Assembly: GCA_007449985.2 (NCBI GenBank)
Contig: VIIQ02000638.1
Span: 182,926 to 246,925 of the forward strand
Length of the DNA: 64,000 nucleotides
Source of the DNA: Desmodesmus armatus
Taxonomy: Eukaryota > Chlorophyta > Chlorophyceae > Sphaeropleales > Scenedesmaceae
Direction: 5' to 3'
The position numbers and the translations under genes were made by a program. Under the pieces are notes generated by a model, which saw nothing but the letters and a program-made list of their open reading frames with translations, was not told where the DNA came from and ran no database searches. Of the stretch, positions 48,807 through 62,400 are shown one piece after another; within the stretch, counting starts at the first letter, position 1, and each line of letters begins with the position of its first letter.

Positions 48807-51270
48807 CTAGCCAACAACACGGCGTGCACGTAAGCCGTCAGGCAGCACCCCACCATCGGCACTGCCCGCACCATCCCTACTGCCTGCGCCCTCTGAGACC
48901 CTGATTGGGTGTGCTGATGGGCCCTTGGTGCCTTGCTTGGCGTCCTCTCCTGAAACAACCACTGTCGCACGCACATCCGCCTCTGCTTCATCTTTCTTAG
49001 GTTTGCTACTTCCATTCTTCTTGGACATGCTGTGCCCGTATGCTGTCATGCCTGCAACCGCCAGCGCCATGCCCAGGAGCTTCCTGGGGACCATTGGTTC
49101 ATGGAACACCCACCAGCTGGCCAGCAGCACAGCAATCGTTTTGGTATGGCCCAGCACCTGCACACACAGCCAAAACAGAGGTCAGTCCTGACATGCTTAG
49201 GGATGCATTCACACTGGTTGCCAGCAGGTGATTTGTACCCCACAAAAGCTGCCTGTGAAAGATGCACCCTGTCCACTAGTCAACCAGACCATATGAGCAC
49301 ACCCATACCACCATTTGAGCAGCCTAGGCCACTTGGCAGCGCGCCTGGACAATTGAGGGTGCGAATCCACAACAAGCCCCACCTGGAAACTGACTGCACT
49401 GAACCGCCCCAGGCACATGAACTGGCTGATGTTGACCAACACCGCCAGCGCACACGACAACAGCAGCTGTGACAGCGCAGGCTGCGTCCAGCCATAGTCC
49501 AGCACCCACTGCTTTGTGATGGCTTGGTCAATGACAGGACCGATGCACAGCAGCATCACGCCCTGCACGAGGCAAGCAGGGCAGCAAGGGGTCCTGGATG
49601 GCTGCAGGCGGTGCTGGGGCTATACAGACCGTGCTGGGATGCATTGCAGGCAGCTCACACAACACAATAAGTTGCCTGGACACACGTCAATGTAGCAACT
49701 AAAGTCGACAGGCACTGCTCACGAGCGGGGCATGATGCTGGTGCTGGCTGCTAGGCAGCTGCCAAGGGCCCAGGAGCCTAACTTAAGGGCTGCCAAGGTG
49801 GCGTTGATTGTGAGGTGCTGCTGCTGTGCTTCCTGCGCACCTGAATGTGGGCGGTGTTGCCCAGCAGCTGGTGGGAAGACACCAGGTGCTTCCGCTGCAT
49901 GGCGCCACACAGGATCTGCTGCAGCGCTGATGACAGCACTGCAACGACTGCGATGCCCAAACCCAGTGGGCTGACCTGCACATCTGTCACGGTCCTGCAA
50001 GACAGGCAAGATTGTACATGGTGTGCATGCAAGAGTCAAGCAAGGCAGGGCAACAGATACAAAAGCAATGCAGGCCGGGCAGGTGCCAAGTATGCCAAAT
50101 ATTTCAAGTGTGTGTGCTTGTCAAGCAAAAGGCATGATGCCAGCTGCATGCGAGCACTAGGGCTGGTGACCGGACAAAATGTGTGTCTGCAAACACAGTC
50201 ACAAATGACACGTGTAGGTGCCTAAGAGCCATCAGCACAGCCGGCCATGTCTACTGGTGCAAGATGTGTGGTGACTGCTGCAAATGCTGCCTGGCTGGCA
50301 GGACCAGGTATGCTGTCCACTCACACAATGCCAACTCCCAGGACAACTGTACCGATGCTGAGCGCCTCTGCCATAGTCAACTTCTTCTGCTGCAGGAAGA
50401 TTTCTAGCAAGCATACACATGGAATAATCAGCAGCTTGGTGATCTGCAGGACAGGGCGGGGCAGGACAGCACAGCGACCACACCACACAACAGTATGCTC
50501 AGCACAGGGTGTTAGCAAGGCCCCAGCATGCAGGTGGTGTATAATCCATAGAAACACTTGATGCAAGCACACACAGAAGCCAGATAGTGTTGAAGCATGC
50601 TGTGTGCTGAGGTTTCGCTGGCTGCTGTGTGAAGGATGCTGTTTGCTGTGGCTCGTCACACCTGGTAGAAGCCCACTGGGTTGATAAGCAGCGACAAATT
50701 CAAGCTGGCAATGGATGTATTGGCCACGACTGCGAACAGTAGCACCTCTGCACAGCAGCCACACATCATGTTAGAGTCAGCATGCCATGGCTGTTACCGT
50801 CACTGGTACATGGTTCAGGGCGTGCTTGGACACCCTGCCAGGAGCCAACGAGGCTCATGGGGCATCATGACAGCCTGGTAGGCAAGCCACTACGTACAGG
50901 CTGACCAAGCAAGTCATAGTGCGCAAGTACAACAAGCCACCCTCTCAGGTACTGAAAGCAGCAGCAGCACTGCTCACCTTCTCGTGGAAGTGGTGCTCTG
51001 TCTGTTAGGCCCAGCACCTCAACTGCCCACACACTGACAGCACATGCCATGAAGTGCAGGCCGCAGAGGGTTGTGGCTGCAGTACAAGCATTCACAAGCT
51101 TTTGAGACACCATTAAGTTGCAGATTGTTGCAGAACTGTGCCGACTGACAGCACAGCTTACCAAACACAAAGCCATGGGCCTTCGCATCCAGCAGCACTT
51201 TATTCACAAAGACGATGATCACACTGGTGCTGACGTTTAGGAACCAAGCAATGACGTCCGACAGGTTCAT
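48807..51270 (-). CDS. Nucleotide-sugar transporter of the TPT/DMT family (UDP-rhamnose/galactose/xylose type)
   Basis: Seven exons: 51162-51270, 50978-51076, 50662-50747, 50325-50443, 49841-49994, 49383-49562, 48807-49157; 365 residues. The protein has about ten hydrophobic segments. Landmarks shared with plant Golgi UDP-sugar transporters are NKVLLDAKAHGF, TTLCGLHF, VANTSIASLNLSL, NPVGFYQITKL, TVTDVQVSPLG, SSALQQILCG, LLSCALAVLVNISQF, GRFSAVSFQVLGHTKT and GMALAVAGMTAYG. These proteins exchange cytosolic nucleotide sugars for UMP across the Golgi membrane to feed glycan and wall synthesis. The last 75 residues are a charged, low-complexity cytosolic tail (SKKNGSSKPKKDEAE start) not typical of plant members. 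The start at 51270 directly precedes the first membrane segment. The exact sugar cannot be assigned from sequence. Confidence 0.92.
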
Positions 51271-51572
51271 TTTGAACTACAAGAGATCAGCAGCAGGTAG
51301 AGTATGCCTTTGGCTGGGCTGTGGCATTCCAGTCTGCTGCCGGTGCCTCGAGTCAGCACATCCTTATCTGGGAAGCCTACATCAGCATTGCATAATGACT
51401 ATGCTCACCTCAACAAAGCCTCATCAGGTACGCTTTTGGCACGAGGAGCCTGGCTGTTGCTACCCGCTAACTGTCATGAACGATGTTCAAATTTCCTGCA
51501 TCCTCATCCCACCTGCGGGGAGGCCCAATCCACTTCAACAGGCCGATAAGTGTTTCAAGTGAATCTTCAGAC
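51271..51572. promoter_or_regulatory. 302-bp divergent promoter of the transporter and SMC genes
   Basis: Start codons of the minus-strand transporter (51270) and plus-strand SMC gene (51573) face away from each other across 302 bases. An upstream in-frame ATG at 51483 could extend the SMC protein by 30 Ser/Pro-rich residues, which would shorten the shared promoter. No TATA box was seen. Confidence 0.5.
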
Positions 51573-54500
51573 ATGGCAGCTGATCACTGGCACATCAGTC
51601 AGATTGAGGTGCAGGCGTTCAAGTCATTTGGGCCTTCTCTTGTGGGCTTTGACGTGCCCAGCCCTCAGCTGGTCGGTATAGTGGGTCCAAATGGCTGTGG
51701 CAAGAGCAACCTGCTGGAGGTGAGTAAGGCCTGTGTGCAGCACAGCTGCAGCCACTGCCAGCTCCCACAGCTACAGCCTGGCTGACTGTTGTGGCAGTGA
51801 CTTGGCCCAGCGCAGCTTCGGAGGCTGCTTACTGTTGCTGACTGCAACACCGACACCGAGTCTGCCCTTCCCTGCAGGCCCTCTGCTTTGCAACTGGAGG
51901 CAGCCCTGGGACTCTGAGGCTCACCGGCCGCAGCTTGCATGATGTCAACAGCACAGAGGCTGGATCGCAGGTGGGCAAGCATCCAGCGGGTGGCAAAGCA
52001 GCTGGGGGTGCTGCAGCATTCAGCAACTGACTGCTGTCGTTGTCACTTGCTGTTCAGAGGCCAGAGGTGCGCCTGCACATCACTCGAGGCAGGACCACCC
52101 ACTTGCTTGAGGCGTGCCTCAACAGTGACGGCACACGCAGCTACAGGATCGACAGCAGAAACAAGACTGCCACACAAGTTAAGGTTGGTGCACCGATTTG
52201 GGCAGGATCGGAGCCGTTCCACTCAGCTGTCAACAAGCTGTTTGACATGCACTCAGTGCTTTCAGTGCCTGAAACACGCCTGCTTGGCACACCCCAAAAA
52301 AATGGCCACCGCAATTGCGCCCACAAGTGTGCCACAGTGGGCGCATCTCACATGTCCAGCAGTGTACTGTGAGACTTGCCAGTGCCTGCCACGCCATTAG
52401 CAAACGGACCAACAGCTGTACTTCACATTTCTCTGCACCCTGCACATGCACTGCAGGACTTCCTGAAGGCACGTGGCATCGTTGTTGACAGCACCACAGT
52501 CATCCAGCAGGCAGCCGTCACTGGACTGTCTGACAGCAACAGTGAGTGCGCTGCACCAGCCCATGACATAGCTTATGCTGGCTCTGCTTGCTGGTGTACT
52601 CACGTCCACCCCTATCAGCAGCTGTGCTGCGGTGGGCCCTGCACAGCCCCAGCAGCAAGAGCATCACCGCCTCATTCATGCAAGTGTGACTGTCATTCCA
52701 TCCCCACTTATATGTCTTTCAAGTGAGGTCCTGACAAAACTCACACTTCCCACCCTGACGGACCAGTCAGGAGGTAGGGATGGTGCATCTGCTGTTGCCA
52801 ATACAGCTTTGCACCGCTGACGCTGTGCATGCTGCGCTGTGCCTGCTCCAGATGCTCAAGCCCTGGCGCAGTTGGTGGCAGGAGCAAGCGGGCTCAGCAG
52901 GTAGGGAACCTATGCATGCTGGTGACATGTGCAGGGCAACGACCAGTATCCTTGCACAGCTGACCAACCAGCTGGATGTGTGTACATGTCTAGGGTGCAC
53001 AAACAGCCACAGCTAAGCCTTTCCTCTTGCAGTGCTTTGCTTTTTAGTTGTGCATGGTGTTGGGCACGTGCCTCACGATTTGTTACCACTGCAAAACACT
53101 GTGGCTATGCATGCAGCTGGAACCAGGAGACAGCAGCAGCACGGCAGGAGATCACCCGCACCCACAAGGCCCTGAAAGACATCCAGTCAAACATAAGCAA
53201 GGTGCAGTCAAGTGTGGCAGCTGAGAACGCTGCCTTCAAAGCAGCAGCTGAGGCAGCACAGCTGGAGCAGCAGCTGGATCAGCAAGTGCAGGAGCTGATG
53301 TGTGGCCTGCAGCGGCGGCAGCAGCAGCTGGGGCAGCAGCTGCAAGAGCGGCAACAAGAGGAGCAGCAACAGGAGGTAAGGCATGCGTGGTATCCAGGTT
53401 TTTGCATGATTTGTCCTTGCACCTTGTAGTGGGCAAGTCACAATGGGAACACCACGGCCGTCCAACTGTCTGCAGCAGTGCTGACACATGCACAGTTGCC
53501 CAGTATGCGAGGAGACCATGTGACCCTCTCTAGAGCCCCGAGATGCAAGCCGGTCGGTACGCTGCAATGTAATCTGTGTGGCTGCCCCATTGGGGCAAAG
53601 CGCAGCAAGGGCACTGTCAAAAGCTGTGTGTGCTCAATGCTGCAGGGTGCCCTCACTGCTTGTGGTGACAAGCTGCAGCAGCTAGCATCACGGCACCGTG
53701 CCCTTGCCACACAGCAAGCTGAGGTGCTTGCACAGCTTGACACGTGCGCTGAACATACCACTGGCAGCAGCCCCAGCAGCAGCAGCCTTGTGCAGCGCAT
53801 TGCTGCTGCAGAAGCAGATGCTAGCAGCATCCAAGCTGCTGTTGCTGCTCGCGCTGACTGGGCCACAGAGCTAGAGCAGAAGCAGCAGCTGCTGCAGCAG
53901 CAGGAAGGCCGGTGTCAGCAGCTGCAGCAGAGGCTTTCAACCCAGCAGCAGGAGACAGCGCGTCTCACTGCCAACCTAGCGGCCGCCAAGTCCAGCACAG
54001 ACGCAGCAGCTGCGCTGCAGCAGCAGGCAGAGCAAGCCCAGGTGCATGCCAGCACAGCTGCTGCAGAAGTGCACCAGCAGCAGGAGGAGATCTCAGCAAG
54101 GCAGCAGGATGTGCAACTGACTCATGGCATGGTACAGCATCTGCAGCAGCAGTTGCAGGATGCAGCCACTGCCGCAGCTGGCACCCAACCACCTCACCAG
54201 CACAACCCCGAAGCACCTGCCAACCCCCCAGCACACCCCACCACACCAGCAGAGGCCGATTGTGCTGCAGCGTCAGCAGCAGCGGCCGCAGCAGCTGCGC
54301 AAAGTGCTGCTCAGGCACACATGCAGCAGCTGCAGGAGCTGCAGCAGCAGCAGGTCCGCCTGCAGATGCAGATGCAAGCAGCAGAGCGTCCACTCACCCC
54401 TCCCGCCACCGGCAATTTGCTTGCACAGCTGGGCAGCCGATGCAGGACAGTGCCACTGCACGCCTGCTTCAGGCTCAAAAGTGCTGCTGCACTGGGGTTG

Positions 54501-57500
54501 ACCCCACAGCAGCTGGAGCAGCTGCTGACCCCTCTGTCTGTCATAGCAGGGCCTGCAGTGCTGCAGACACTTGTGGCACCCACAGTGCAGGAGGCCAACG
54601 CACTGCTTGCAGCTGCTGCAAGAGGGGCAGGGGGCAGCAGGGGTGCTGGCGGCGGCGGACGCATGAAGATCTGGCCACTGGATAACCTGTCAGTGCAGGA
54701 CATGCAGCATCAGCAGCGGGCAGCGCAGCGGCAGCTGGGGGAGCAGGCAGTAAGGCTGCCGCTGGGTCTATTGGAGTCTGATGCTGTGCACAGGCCTGCG
54801 CTGCTGAGGGCGTTTGGGAGCCTGGTCATTGCTGCTGATGATGTCACTGCTGCTGCCCTGATCAAGCAGTTTGGGCTGCCTTCAGTGACAGTGCAGGTGG
54901 GTTGATGTGGGAGCTTGCTGTGCCATTGCTGTGTGCTACATCAACATGACACCCAGCTTGTGCTCTGAGGGTGTGAACGGCTCCTGTCATGGTGTGTGCT
55001 CCCATGACATGTGACAGCTTTGCATAAGTACACAAACAGCACACCTGCTGATGCTTGTGAGCCTTGAAGCGCAAAAATGGTGCCATCAGACGCTTGCTGC
55101 CAACTACAAGCTGGTGCTTGCTGGCATGCTGACCAGGCGCCTTGCTGTTTGTGCATGCAGGGTACAGTGAGCCGCAAGGGTTCCATGTCAGGCGGGTGGG
55201 CAGGCTCCTCTGGCAGCTATGCTAGGACCTACTGGGCCAACAAACACCGCCGGGATGAGTCAGCACAGCAGCTGTCAGTATGCTTGCAGCACCTGAGGGC
55301 TGCTGAAGCGACGGCGCAGCAACTGCAGCAGCAGTGCATGGCAGCAGAGGTGCAGCTGGCAGGCGCACAGCACCAACAGCAGCTGCTGCACGAGCTGCAT
55401 GCAGCGCAGGCACAGGCGACGGCAGCTGCTGCTGCGTCGCAGCAGGAGCAGCAGCTGCTGCAGGAGTTGGAGGAGAGGAGTGCTAGCCTGCAGCAGCGGC
55501 TGCTGCAGTATCAGGCAGCGCTTGGGCCGCACCTTGCAGGCAGCAGCACAGGACTTGGTGTTGCTGGCAGGCGGGGGTCTCAGGGTGGCGCTGCAGGCAG
55601 GGCAGCTTCTTCTGTGCTGCTGCAGCAGTTGCAGCAGGAGGCGCATGAGGCTGCTGCTGCTGTGAAGGCAGCAGAGCAGCAGCTGGAGGAAGCACAGCAG
55701 CAGGTGGGCTGAGTCAGGATGCAGCAGGCAGCGCCTTTGACCCCTTCTCTGCAGGTTTGCACTGTTGGTGCCAGTGCCCCACATGGTGCTGCATACCTGC
55801 ACATATCTGACATCTTCCATGCAGTTGAAAAGCCGTAGGGCTGCTGCGCTGGCCTTGCATGGGCACATGCATGCAGCAGTCACCAGCTCACTGCACCACA
55901 CATGTCAAATGTGCATCCGTCTGCAGTCATTGAGGCTGGCGCATCCATGCCTTTGACCAGCTTTATCCCCTACTGGGGTCCCTGTGACATGTGGACCATT
56001 TGACTGCTGTTCCTGCTCTGCTGCTGAATGCAGGCTGAGGAGCTGTCAGCATGCATAGAAGCCCTGGAGGTGCGGCTGACTGGCACCATGGACCCCCAGC
56101 AGCAGCAGGAGGCCTTGCAGTCCTGCCTTCAGGCCCTGCACCAACTCAAACAGCAGCAGGAGGCAGAAGCAGCAGCCGCGCACACGCTGCAACAGCAGTT
56201 GCACAGGCTGCAGCAGGAGGCAGGTCAGCTTGAGGAGCAGGTGCGGGCAGCAGAGCAGCAGCTGAAGGCAGCACAGAAACAGCTGGCGCAGGCAGCAATG
56301 TCAACTAAGGCTGCAGCGCCAGTCCTACAAAAGGCGAAGCAGGAGTGCAAGCAGCTTGTGCAGGAATTCAGCAGGACAGATGCAGTGCATACCTTCAGTG
56401 ACAACCCAGAGATTGCTGGTGCAGCGCCAGGTGGTAGGCAGGGCGGCAGCCCTGCTCCAGCAGCAGGAGCTGCAGCAGGAGCAACTGCAGTGCTGACAAG
56501 TGCGCAGCTACAGCAGCTGACCAGGAGCGCCCGGCAGGTGCAGAGGAAGCTGCTGGATCTAGATGTGCCTGAACTGCTGCCTGGTCAGAAGGTGAGCGCA
56601 GCGCTGCATTGCTGGGACATGCTGTGGTGTGAGCTGGTTCTTGATGCTGAGGGAACATGCAGGCTTCGCTTTAGTAGTATGGAGGCATGAGCAGCAGTGT
56701 TGTTGCAACACAATGCAACTCAAAGGGTGCGCATGTGCTGCTTGTCTACATGTGCAGATTCATAAATTCTCATCATAGCTGCGCCCAGCGTGAGGGTGTG
56801 TGAAGCTGGTATGGTGCTGCTGTGTACTGCCATCCTAGGACCTGCGCTGCAACTGTGCTGCACCTGCAGGACGCACTGGCTGCCAGGCTGGGGCAGGTGG
56901 CAGAGTTCAACAAGCAGTCTGATGCACTCAAGGCGGCAGCAGCTGCACTGGAGGGCGCAGTTTCAGGAGCTGCAGAGCAGGTGCGGCTGTCCTATGGGAG
57001 GGTGTGTGCGAGGGGTGCAACACTCCCTTAGGCTATGCCTGAAACGGCTGTGCATCCAGCTTTCACCCGTTGTGCAGTGCTCAGCACAGCCAGCAAAAGC
57101 ATTGCTCTTTGAGACCAGCAGCTGTTATCTTGTTGAACACCCTTTTCAGGTGTGGAGTTTTCACAGATTGCATGCTGACAGGCTCTCCTCCAATAGACAG
57201 CATTCAAGGAAGGGGTTGAGCAAGCCACTGCATGTGCTACTGTTCCATGCAGGTGTATGCTGCAAACGACATTGTCTATGAGGATGTGGCAGCCGGCTTC
57301 AGTCAACTCTGCAGCAGCCTGCTGCCTTCCCTGGAGCTGCAGCTGGTCAGGACAGGCAGCCAGGCACATGAGGGCCTGCAGTTCAGGTGGGTGGATTGTC
57401 AACTTGTGGGTTGCCAGGGCAGAGCGCGACAAGACACCTTCACACACACAGCAATGGCATCCTTGTCGCCTAGGTCGTGGGCCCCTGACACAAGCGGTTG

Positions 57501-58396
57501 AGCATGATGCTGATGTCAGTCCCTGAGATGCATGCCTGTCCCCATCTACGCAAGGTTACAGCAACACAACAGACACTGCCTGATTGCCGTACATGCTGCT
57601 GTGTGTTGATCTGCCACCAGGTTCCGTCGGCTGCAGGACAAGGCAGTACCCACACCATCAGACCCAACAGCAGCAGCAGAGGACTCCTGCTGGCACATCA
57701 ACCTAGGCCAGCTGTCGGGTGGTCAGCGCACGCTGGTGTCGCTGGCAATGCTGCTAGCAGTGGCGCGCACAGGCGGTGCATGTGGGCTGCTGCTGCTGGA
57801 TGAAGTGGATGCAGCACTAGACGAGGTGCATTCTGGGGCTGGTTTTGCAAAGTTCCAAGTTTGGATCTCGGATGATTGAGTGTTGGGGCTGTGTTTTGCT
57901 AGCCGGCTACCACCCATCGGACTGCCGTACAGGGTTTTAGCTGTCTTGATTGAACCGCTGTATGTGACATCAGCCAGCTTCAACTGTTTGAGTATTGTGG
58001 TTAGAGGGGTGTCATGTATGTTGTATGTTTGCGCAGGTGAACCAGGCGCGTGCGTCTGCACTGCTGCACCAACTGGCGCATGACAGGGGCTCCGCATGCC
58101 AGATCATGTGTGTCACCCACAACTATGGCTTCCAAGAGAGCTGCGATGGTTTTGTGCGGGTGACCAAGTCTGCAGCAGGACACAGCGTGCCAGCCGACCA
58201 AGGTGCCAGCACTAGTGCAGCGGGCGCGGGAAGGGTCGAGCAGAAGAAAGGCAGCAGGAACGTTGCCAAGCAGAGGGCAGGCCAGCGCACCGCAGGGAAG
58301 GGACGAGGGGAACAAGGTGATGCTGCTGAGGGGCCCGCAAGCAGGAAGGGTGGAGGCGGGAGGGCCAAGCGCGTCCGCTTTGCTGCCAGCACTTGA
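51573..58396 (+). CDS. SMC-family chromosome ATPase, subtype unclear
   Basis: Thirteen exons: 51573-51719, 51878-51970, 52058-52183, 52457-52541, 52852-52900, 53117-53375, 53646-54896, 55161-55703, 56034-56591, 56870-57001, 57253-57386, 57621-57825, 58037-58396; all phases agree, 1,313 residues. The N-terminal head has QAFKSFGP and Walker A GPNGCGKSN near residue 38. A first coiled coil (about 270-500) leads to a hinge (about 505-690; WPLDNL and the GTVSRKGSMSGGW exit). A second coiled coil (690-1115) precedes the C-terminal head with LSGGQRTL near 1156, Walker B LLLLDEVDAALDE near 1182-1194 and the CVTHN switch. The coils are unusually rich in Gln and Ala. The last 70 residues are a basic Gly/Arg/Lys tail. 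SMC proteins tether and move DNA; signature text does not clearly match SMC1-6. ATG 51573 is used; 51483 is an alternative. Confidence 0.93.
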
Positions 58397-59420
58397 AGTT
58401 CTGGACAATGTAAGACTGTGTGGTCGTCATGAACCACATACCGCTTCTTAGGAGAATTCTTTTTGCATGCAATCATTTTCGCAGCCATGCAGATTCACAT
58501 ACTTTCCTGCCACTCTCGCCAGAACAGCTTTTTCAAACAACCAATCAAGTGGGCACTGGCTCGCTTGTGGGCTCGGCGGGGATCACCATCTCGTGAAATA
58601 TCTCGATTCCGAACCTGAAATCTAACTCTGCATTCTTGTAAAGATTCCCCTCCCCCTACTCACGGATAATAGGGTCAGTAATTGGCATTTCATGTAATGC
58701 ATTGGAAAATAAGTTGGCTCACTGGTTGGAGGCCAGCCACACTATCTCCAACTGCGAGCAAAGCAGTATTGTGAGCTGCCAACATGGTTTGGTAGCAAAA
58801 GCATATTTATACCTAGAGGTCACAATGCAGGCTTGCGATCATTCCATGATTTGGTGCCTTCGTCACGCAAAAGTTCCCTGGATCATGAGGCGATGCCTTT
58901 GTCACTTGACACAAACACAAACACACTCCAATAGCACCATGTGCCCAGCCGCACCCCATCAGGAATGGCATGCCAACCAGCAAACACACATTGTGCCGAG
59001 TAGGACTGCACTTGGCACACAGCAACACATTGTGCCCAGGCGCATTCCAGTCAACGGGACATTGCACTTAGCAACACGCTATAGCACATGTCAGCAAGAC
59101 AAACTGCACTTGCTATGCCAAGCAGTGACCAGAAGACGTCAGCACCACCCTGTGCCAAGCAGCCTTGCACAATGAATGAATCCAACCATCATTCTGCCGG
59201 CACATTCCAGTGAAGCGCCGTGCTATGCTGTGCTGTGCAAGGATGTGCTGGGCCTGACGAGCCTGCACGACAGGACCAGACGTGCCCACACCCGAAACAT
59301 TTGCCATTGTGGAGGTCATGCACTACATGTCTGCTTCATCCACGCTGTCATCCTCTGCTCCCTCTGACATCTGCAGGCGCCGTGCACCACACAAATCTAA
59401 GCTATTCAAGAACTGCTGCA
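58397..59420. other. Convergent 3' region between the SMC and HNH genes
   Basis: About 1 kb where plus-strand SMC and minus-strand HNH genes converge. The part at 58500-58700 is AT-richer. From about 58930 to 59170 degenerate direct repeats of a TGTGCC(A/C)AGC...CA(A/C)TTGGCA-like theme recur four or five times. No coding frame with a domain was seen. Confidence 0.5.
58637..58641 (+). terminator. Probable poly(A) signal of the SMC gene (TGTAA)
   Basis: TGTAA occurs about 240 bases after the SMC stop codon. A second TGTAA at 58409-58413 is only 13 bases from the stop and is a less likely signal. Confidence 0.4.
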
Positions 59421-62400
59421 TCAGCTGCTTATCACAATTTGGTGAGCCCCACGCTGTGTCGGGCAAAACAACACTGCCTTTGGGAACCCATTCTTGGACC
59501 TCTGCATTCTGGATTGCAAGGGCAGCATGGAAGCCACACAGGCGGCGCGATGGCGAGCCAAGCGTGGCAGCTTGAGCTTGCCACCATGGATGTCTTGCCA
59601 TCGTATGCTCTTGCCAGCGTTGCCAGAGATGTACTGCTGCCTTGGGTCATCCAGAAAAGGAGGGTACAGAACATGGACCTACAGCAGCAAATATGCATTG
59701 ACAGTGGTGTTCCTTAGATCAGCCCTTGCTGTCAGAAACACCTTGGTCATCCAGGTGTTGCTATAGTGTGGGCTGCATGGAAGCTGGCATGGGATACCAG
59801 GAGGGGCATTCATCTTGCAACTCGACACATCGAGTGATCTACCTGGTGCACGGCTGCTAGGTAGTGCTGCAAGTACTTGACTGTTTAAGGCTCTGCATGC
59901 AGGCAACTGCTCAGCACACATGGGCACTAAGTGACTAACTTCATCACCAGGGCTACTGCCACTCAACCACCTTGTAATCATCAGGACCCTCTGGTAGCAC
60001 AATCCACTGCCACTTGTCAAAGGCCCTCTCAAGCTGTGACTGCATGATGATGATGTTGGAGGGATCATGGAGTGTGATGCCAACCTTGGCCTGTAAAGCA
60101 GAGATAGGGCAGTCACACATTTTCACACGGGTGAATGATGCCAAAAACAAAGCCACCTGCATGGAATGCATGATGCCCCCGAAAAACTGGCTCCAGTGTT
60201 TTACAAAATGCTCCAGTCAAAAAGCTAAAAGCGTGCGAGCTTTTCTTGAACGCAACTGCATTGACCCGTGCTTGTTGGCAGGAGGTTACTCACCAGCCAA
60301 CTCTTGGGCCACTGCTGCCTGTAAATGTGCCCTGCCACCAACTCCCCCGCACTGCACTCCATGCCTGTGACCATGCATGTGTATCCTGCGTAGGAGCTGG
60401 AGCCATAGTAAAACACCAACGCCCCGTCACGATAGCGTTTGAGCTCCTTGCTGCTGGCGATAGAGGATGTAGGGTGAAAAAGATCCAACATGAGCCTTGG
60501 TAGTTCTGCTGCTGCTCGGTCAGCAGCTGCTGCTGCTCGGTCAGCAGCTGCTGCTGCTCAGTCAGCAGCTGCTGCTGCTCGGTCAGCAGCTGCTGCTGCT
60601 CAGTGTGCTGCTGCTGCTCAGGGTGCTGCTGTTGCTGCTGTTCCTTCACGGTTTCCAATAGGTACCGCTGCTGCTGCTGCTCCTTGAGGATCTCGGAAAG
60701 CCCAACTGCACCAACTGCACGATGCAAAGACAGACATGCCAGGTTAGTCGCTGAATGCACGTGACGGCAATGGCAGGCAAATACTTGCCAGACAACGTAC
60801 AGGAGAAAGCGGTGAATGCTGATGATGCCATTGCTTACCATCCTTATTGCATACTCAAGAAACCGGTGTTGCTAGTCAATTCGAGCACCAGGTGCTGGCG
60901 TATTGCATATGGTGGTGCGCAGGCAATGCGCTGTTTCCAGGTTGCAAGAAGACCTTGTATCACTCACCTGCTGCTGCTGTGGGACAATGGAAGAAGCCAG
61001 GCAGGCAGGTGCATCAAGGATGTGGGGGGCAAGCCATGCAGCGAAGGTCAAGACATGGTCGCTGTTTGAACAAGGGCATGCAGAGCAGGCGCTGCAGAGC
61101 TTCTGTGCAAAGTCAGGTTGAGCACCAGCAGCTGGCACCTAGCATATGATGTTGCGCGGCAAAAGTCAAGCATGGATGCACAAGCAGGTTGTCACAAGGC
61201 CATGACAAAGTCCTGCACCATCTCACCTGCTGCTGCTGTTGATCATCCGCAGATGAGGTCAAGGGGTACATGCAAGGACACAGGGGCAGGGCACATAGCA
61301 AAGTGACAACCACAAATGCAGTGAAGTGCAGGGGCTGTGGGCTGTTCTGGAACTCTTCCATTATGCCTCAGCCCTCCACAACCTTGGTGATCCTGTGGTA
61401 GCTGACACGTTGCCAAATGCAGGTGCTTTCGCCAATCTTGAAGCTAAAGACTGCTGCTGCACTGAGTCCGCGTTGATTTACAAGCAGAAGAATGCAATGC
61501 TGGGTCTGCAGGTTGCATATAATGTGGTACCACCCTACAGCATGCTACCAGCTGCTGCAACAGCCTCGGGCAGCATGTTGCTGCTGCTGTCTCATCTTGC
61601 AGACCTGCTCTGCTGAAACCTTGCTCGGAAATGGAGTTCTCTGTAGAACATTTGCTCAAAAAATAAAAGGTTGGCCACTAGGAGACCAGCACCCTGGCTG
61701 TGTGCCCACCAGTCGCACCTGACTGCTGCTCAGCAGTCATCAGCAACAGTTTCTGCTGCTCCAGCGCTGCCAGGCGTTGCTGTAGTGCCACCTCCTTGTC
61801 TCCTGTGGCCCCTTTCAACTGCTGTTCCACCTCCCTGATTTTGGCGTCCAGTGCCTTCCGCTCCTCTGCTGCATCTACTGCTGCAGCCATCCTGCTTCCT
61901 GCAGCACGAAGACGCCCATGCATGGACATGAGATGATCATTTCTACGCATTCCAATATGTTCTGCTGTGTTGACAGGGCTCCTGCAACGTTGACGGAAGC
62001 AAACCTGGGTTCCAGAGCTGCTACTGAAGAATGCTGTCCAGCAAACAGGAGTGTCTTGGAGCGCTGCTCGTTGCTCTTGCCTCAAGTTTCTTTAGGCTAC
62101 CTAGCACCTCTAGAAAAGCTTCCAATCGTCTCAGATAACTTAGTGAACGCTCTGACCTCCGCCAGCATTGGGCAAGTCCTGCTTTCCCTGGGCTGCCAAC
62201 TGCTCCAGCAAATACTGTTCACATGAACGAAGACATTGCAATGAGATGAGCAGCAGAAACGAAAGTACAGCCATGTAAACCAGCTGAACCCCAATGCTCC
62301 CGACGATAGGGGAAACCAGATGCGCAATTTCCCTTTGTGGGTGTGAGCGATTCATTTCATTTGATCATATCATTCCGCATCCTCACCTGACGACTCTGAC

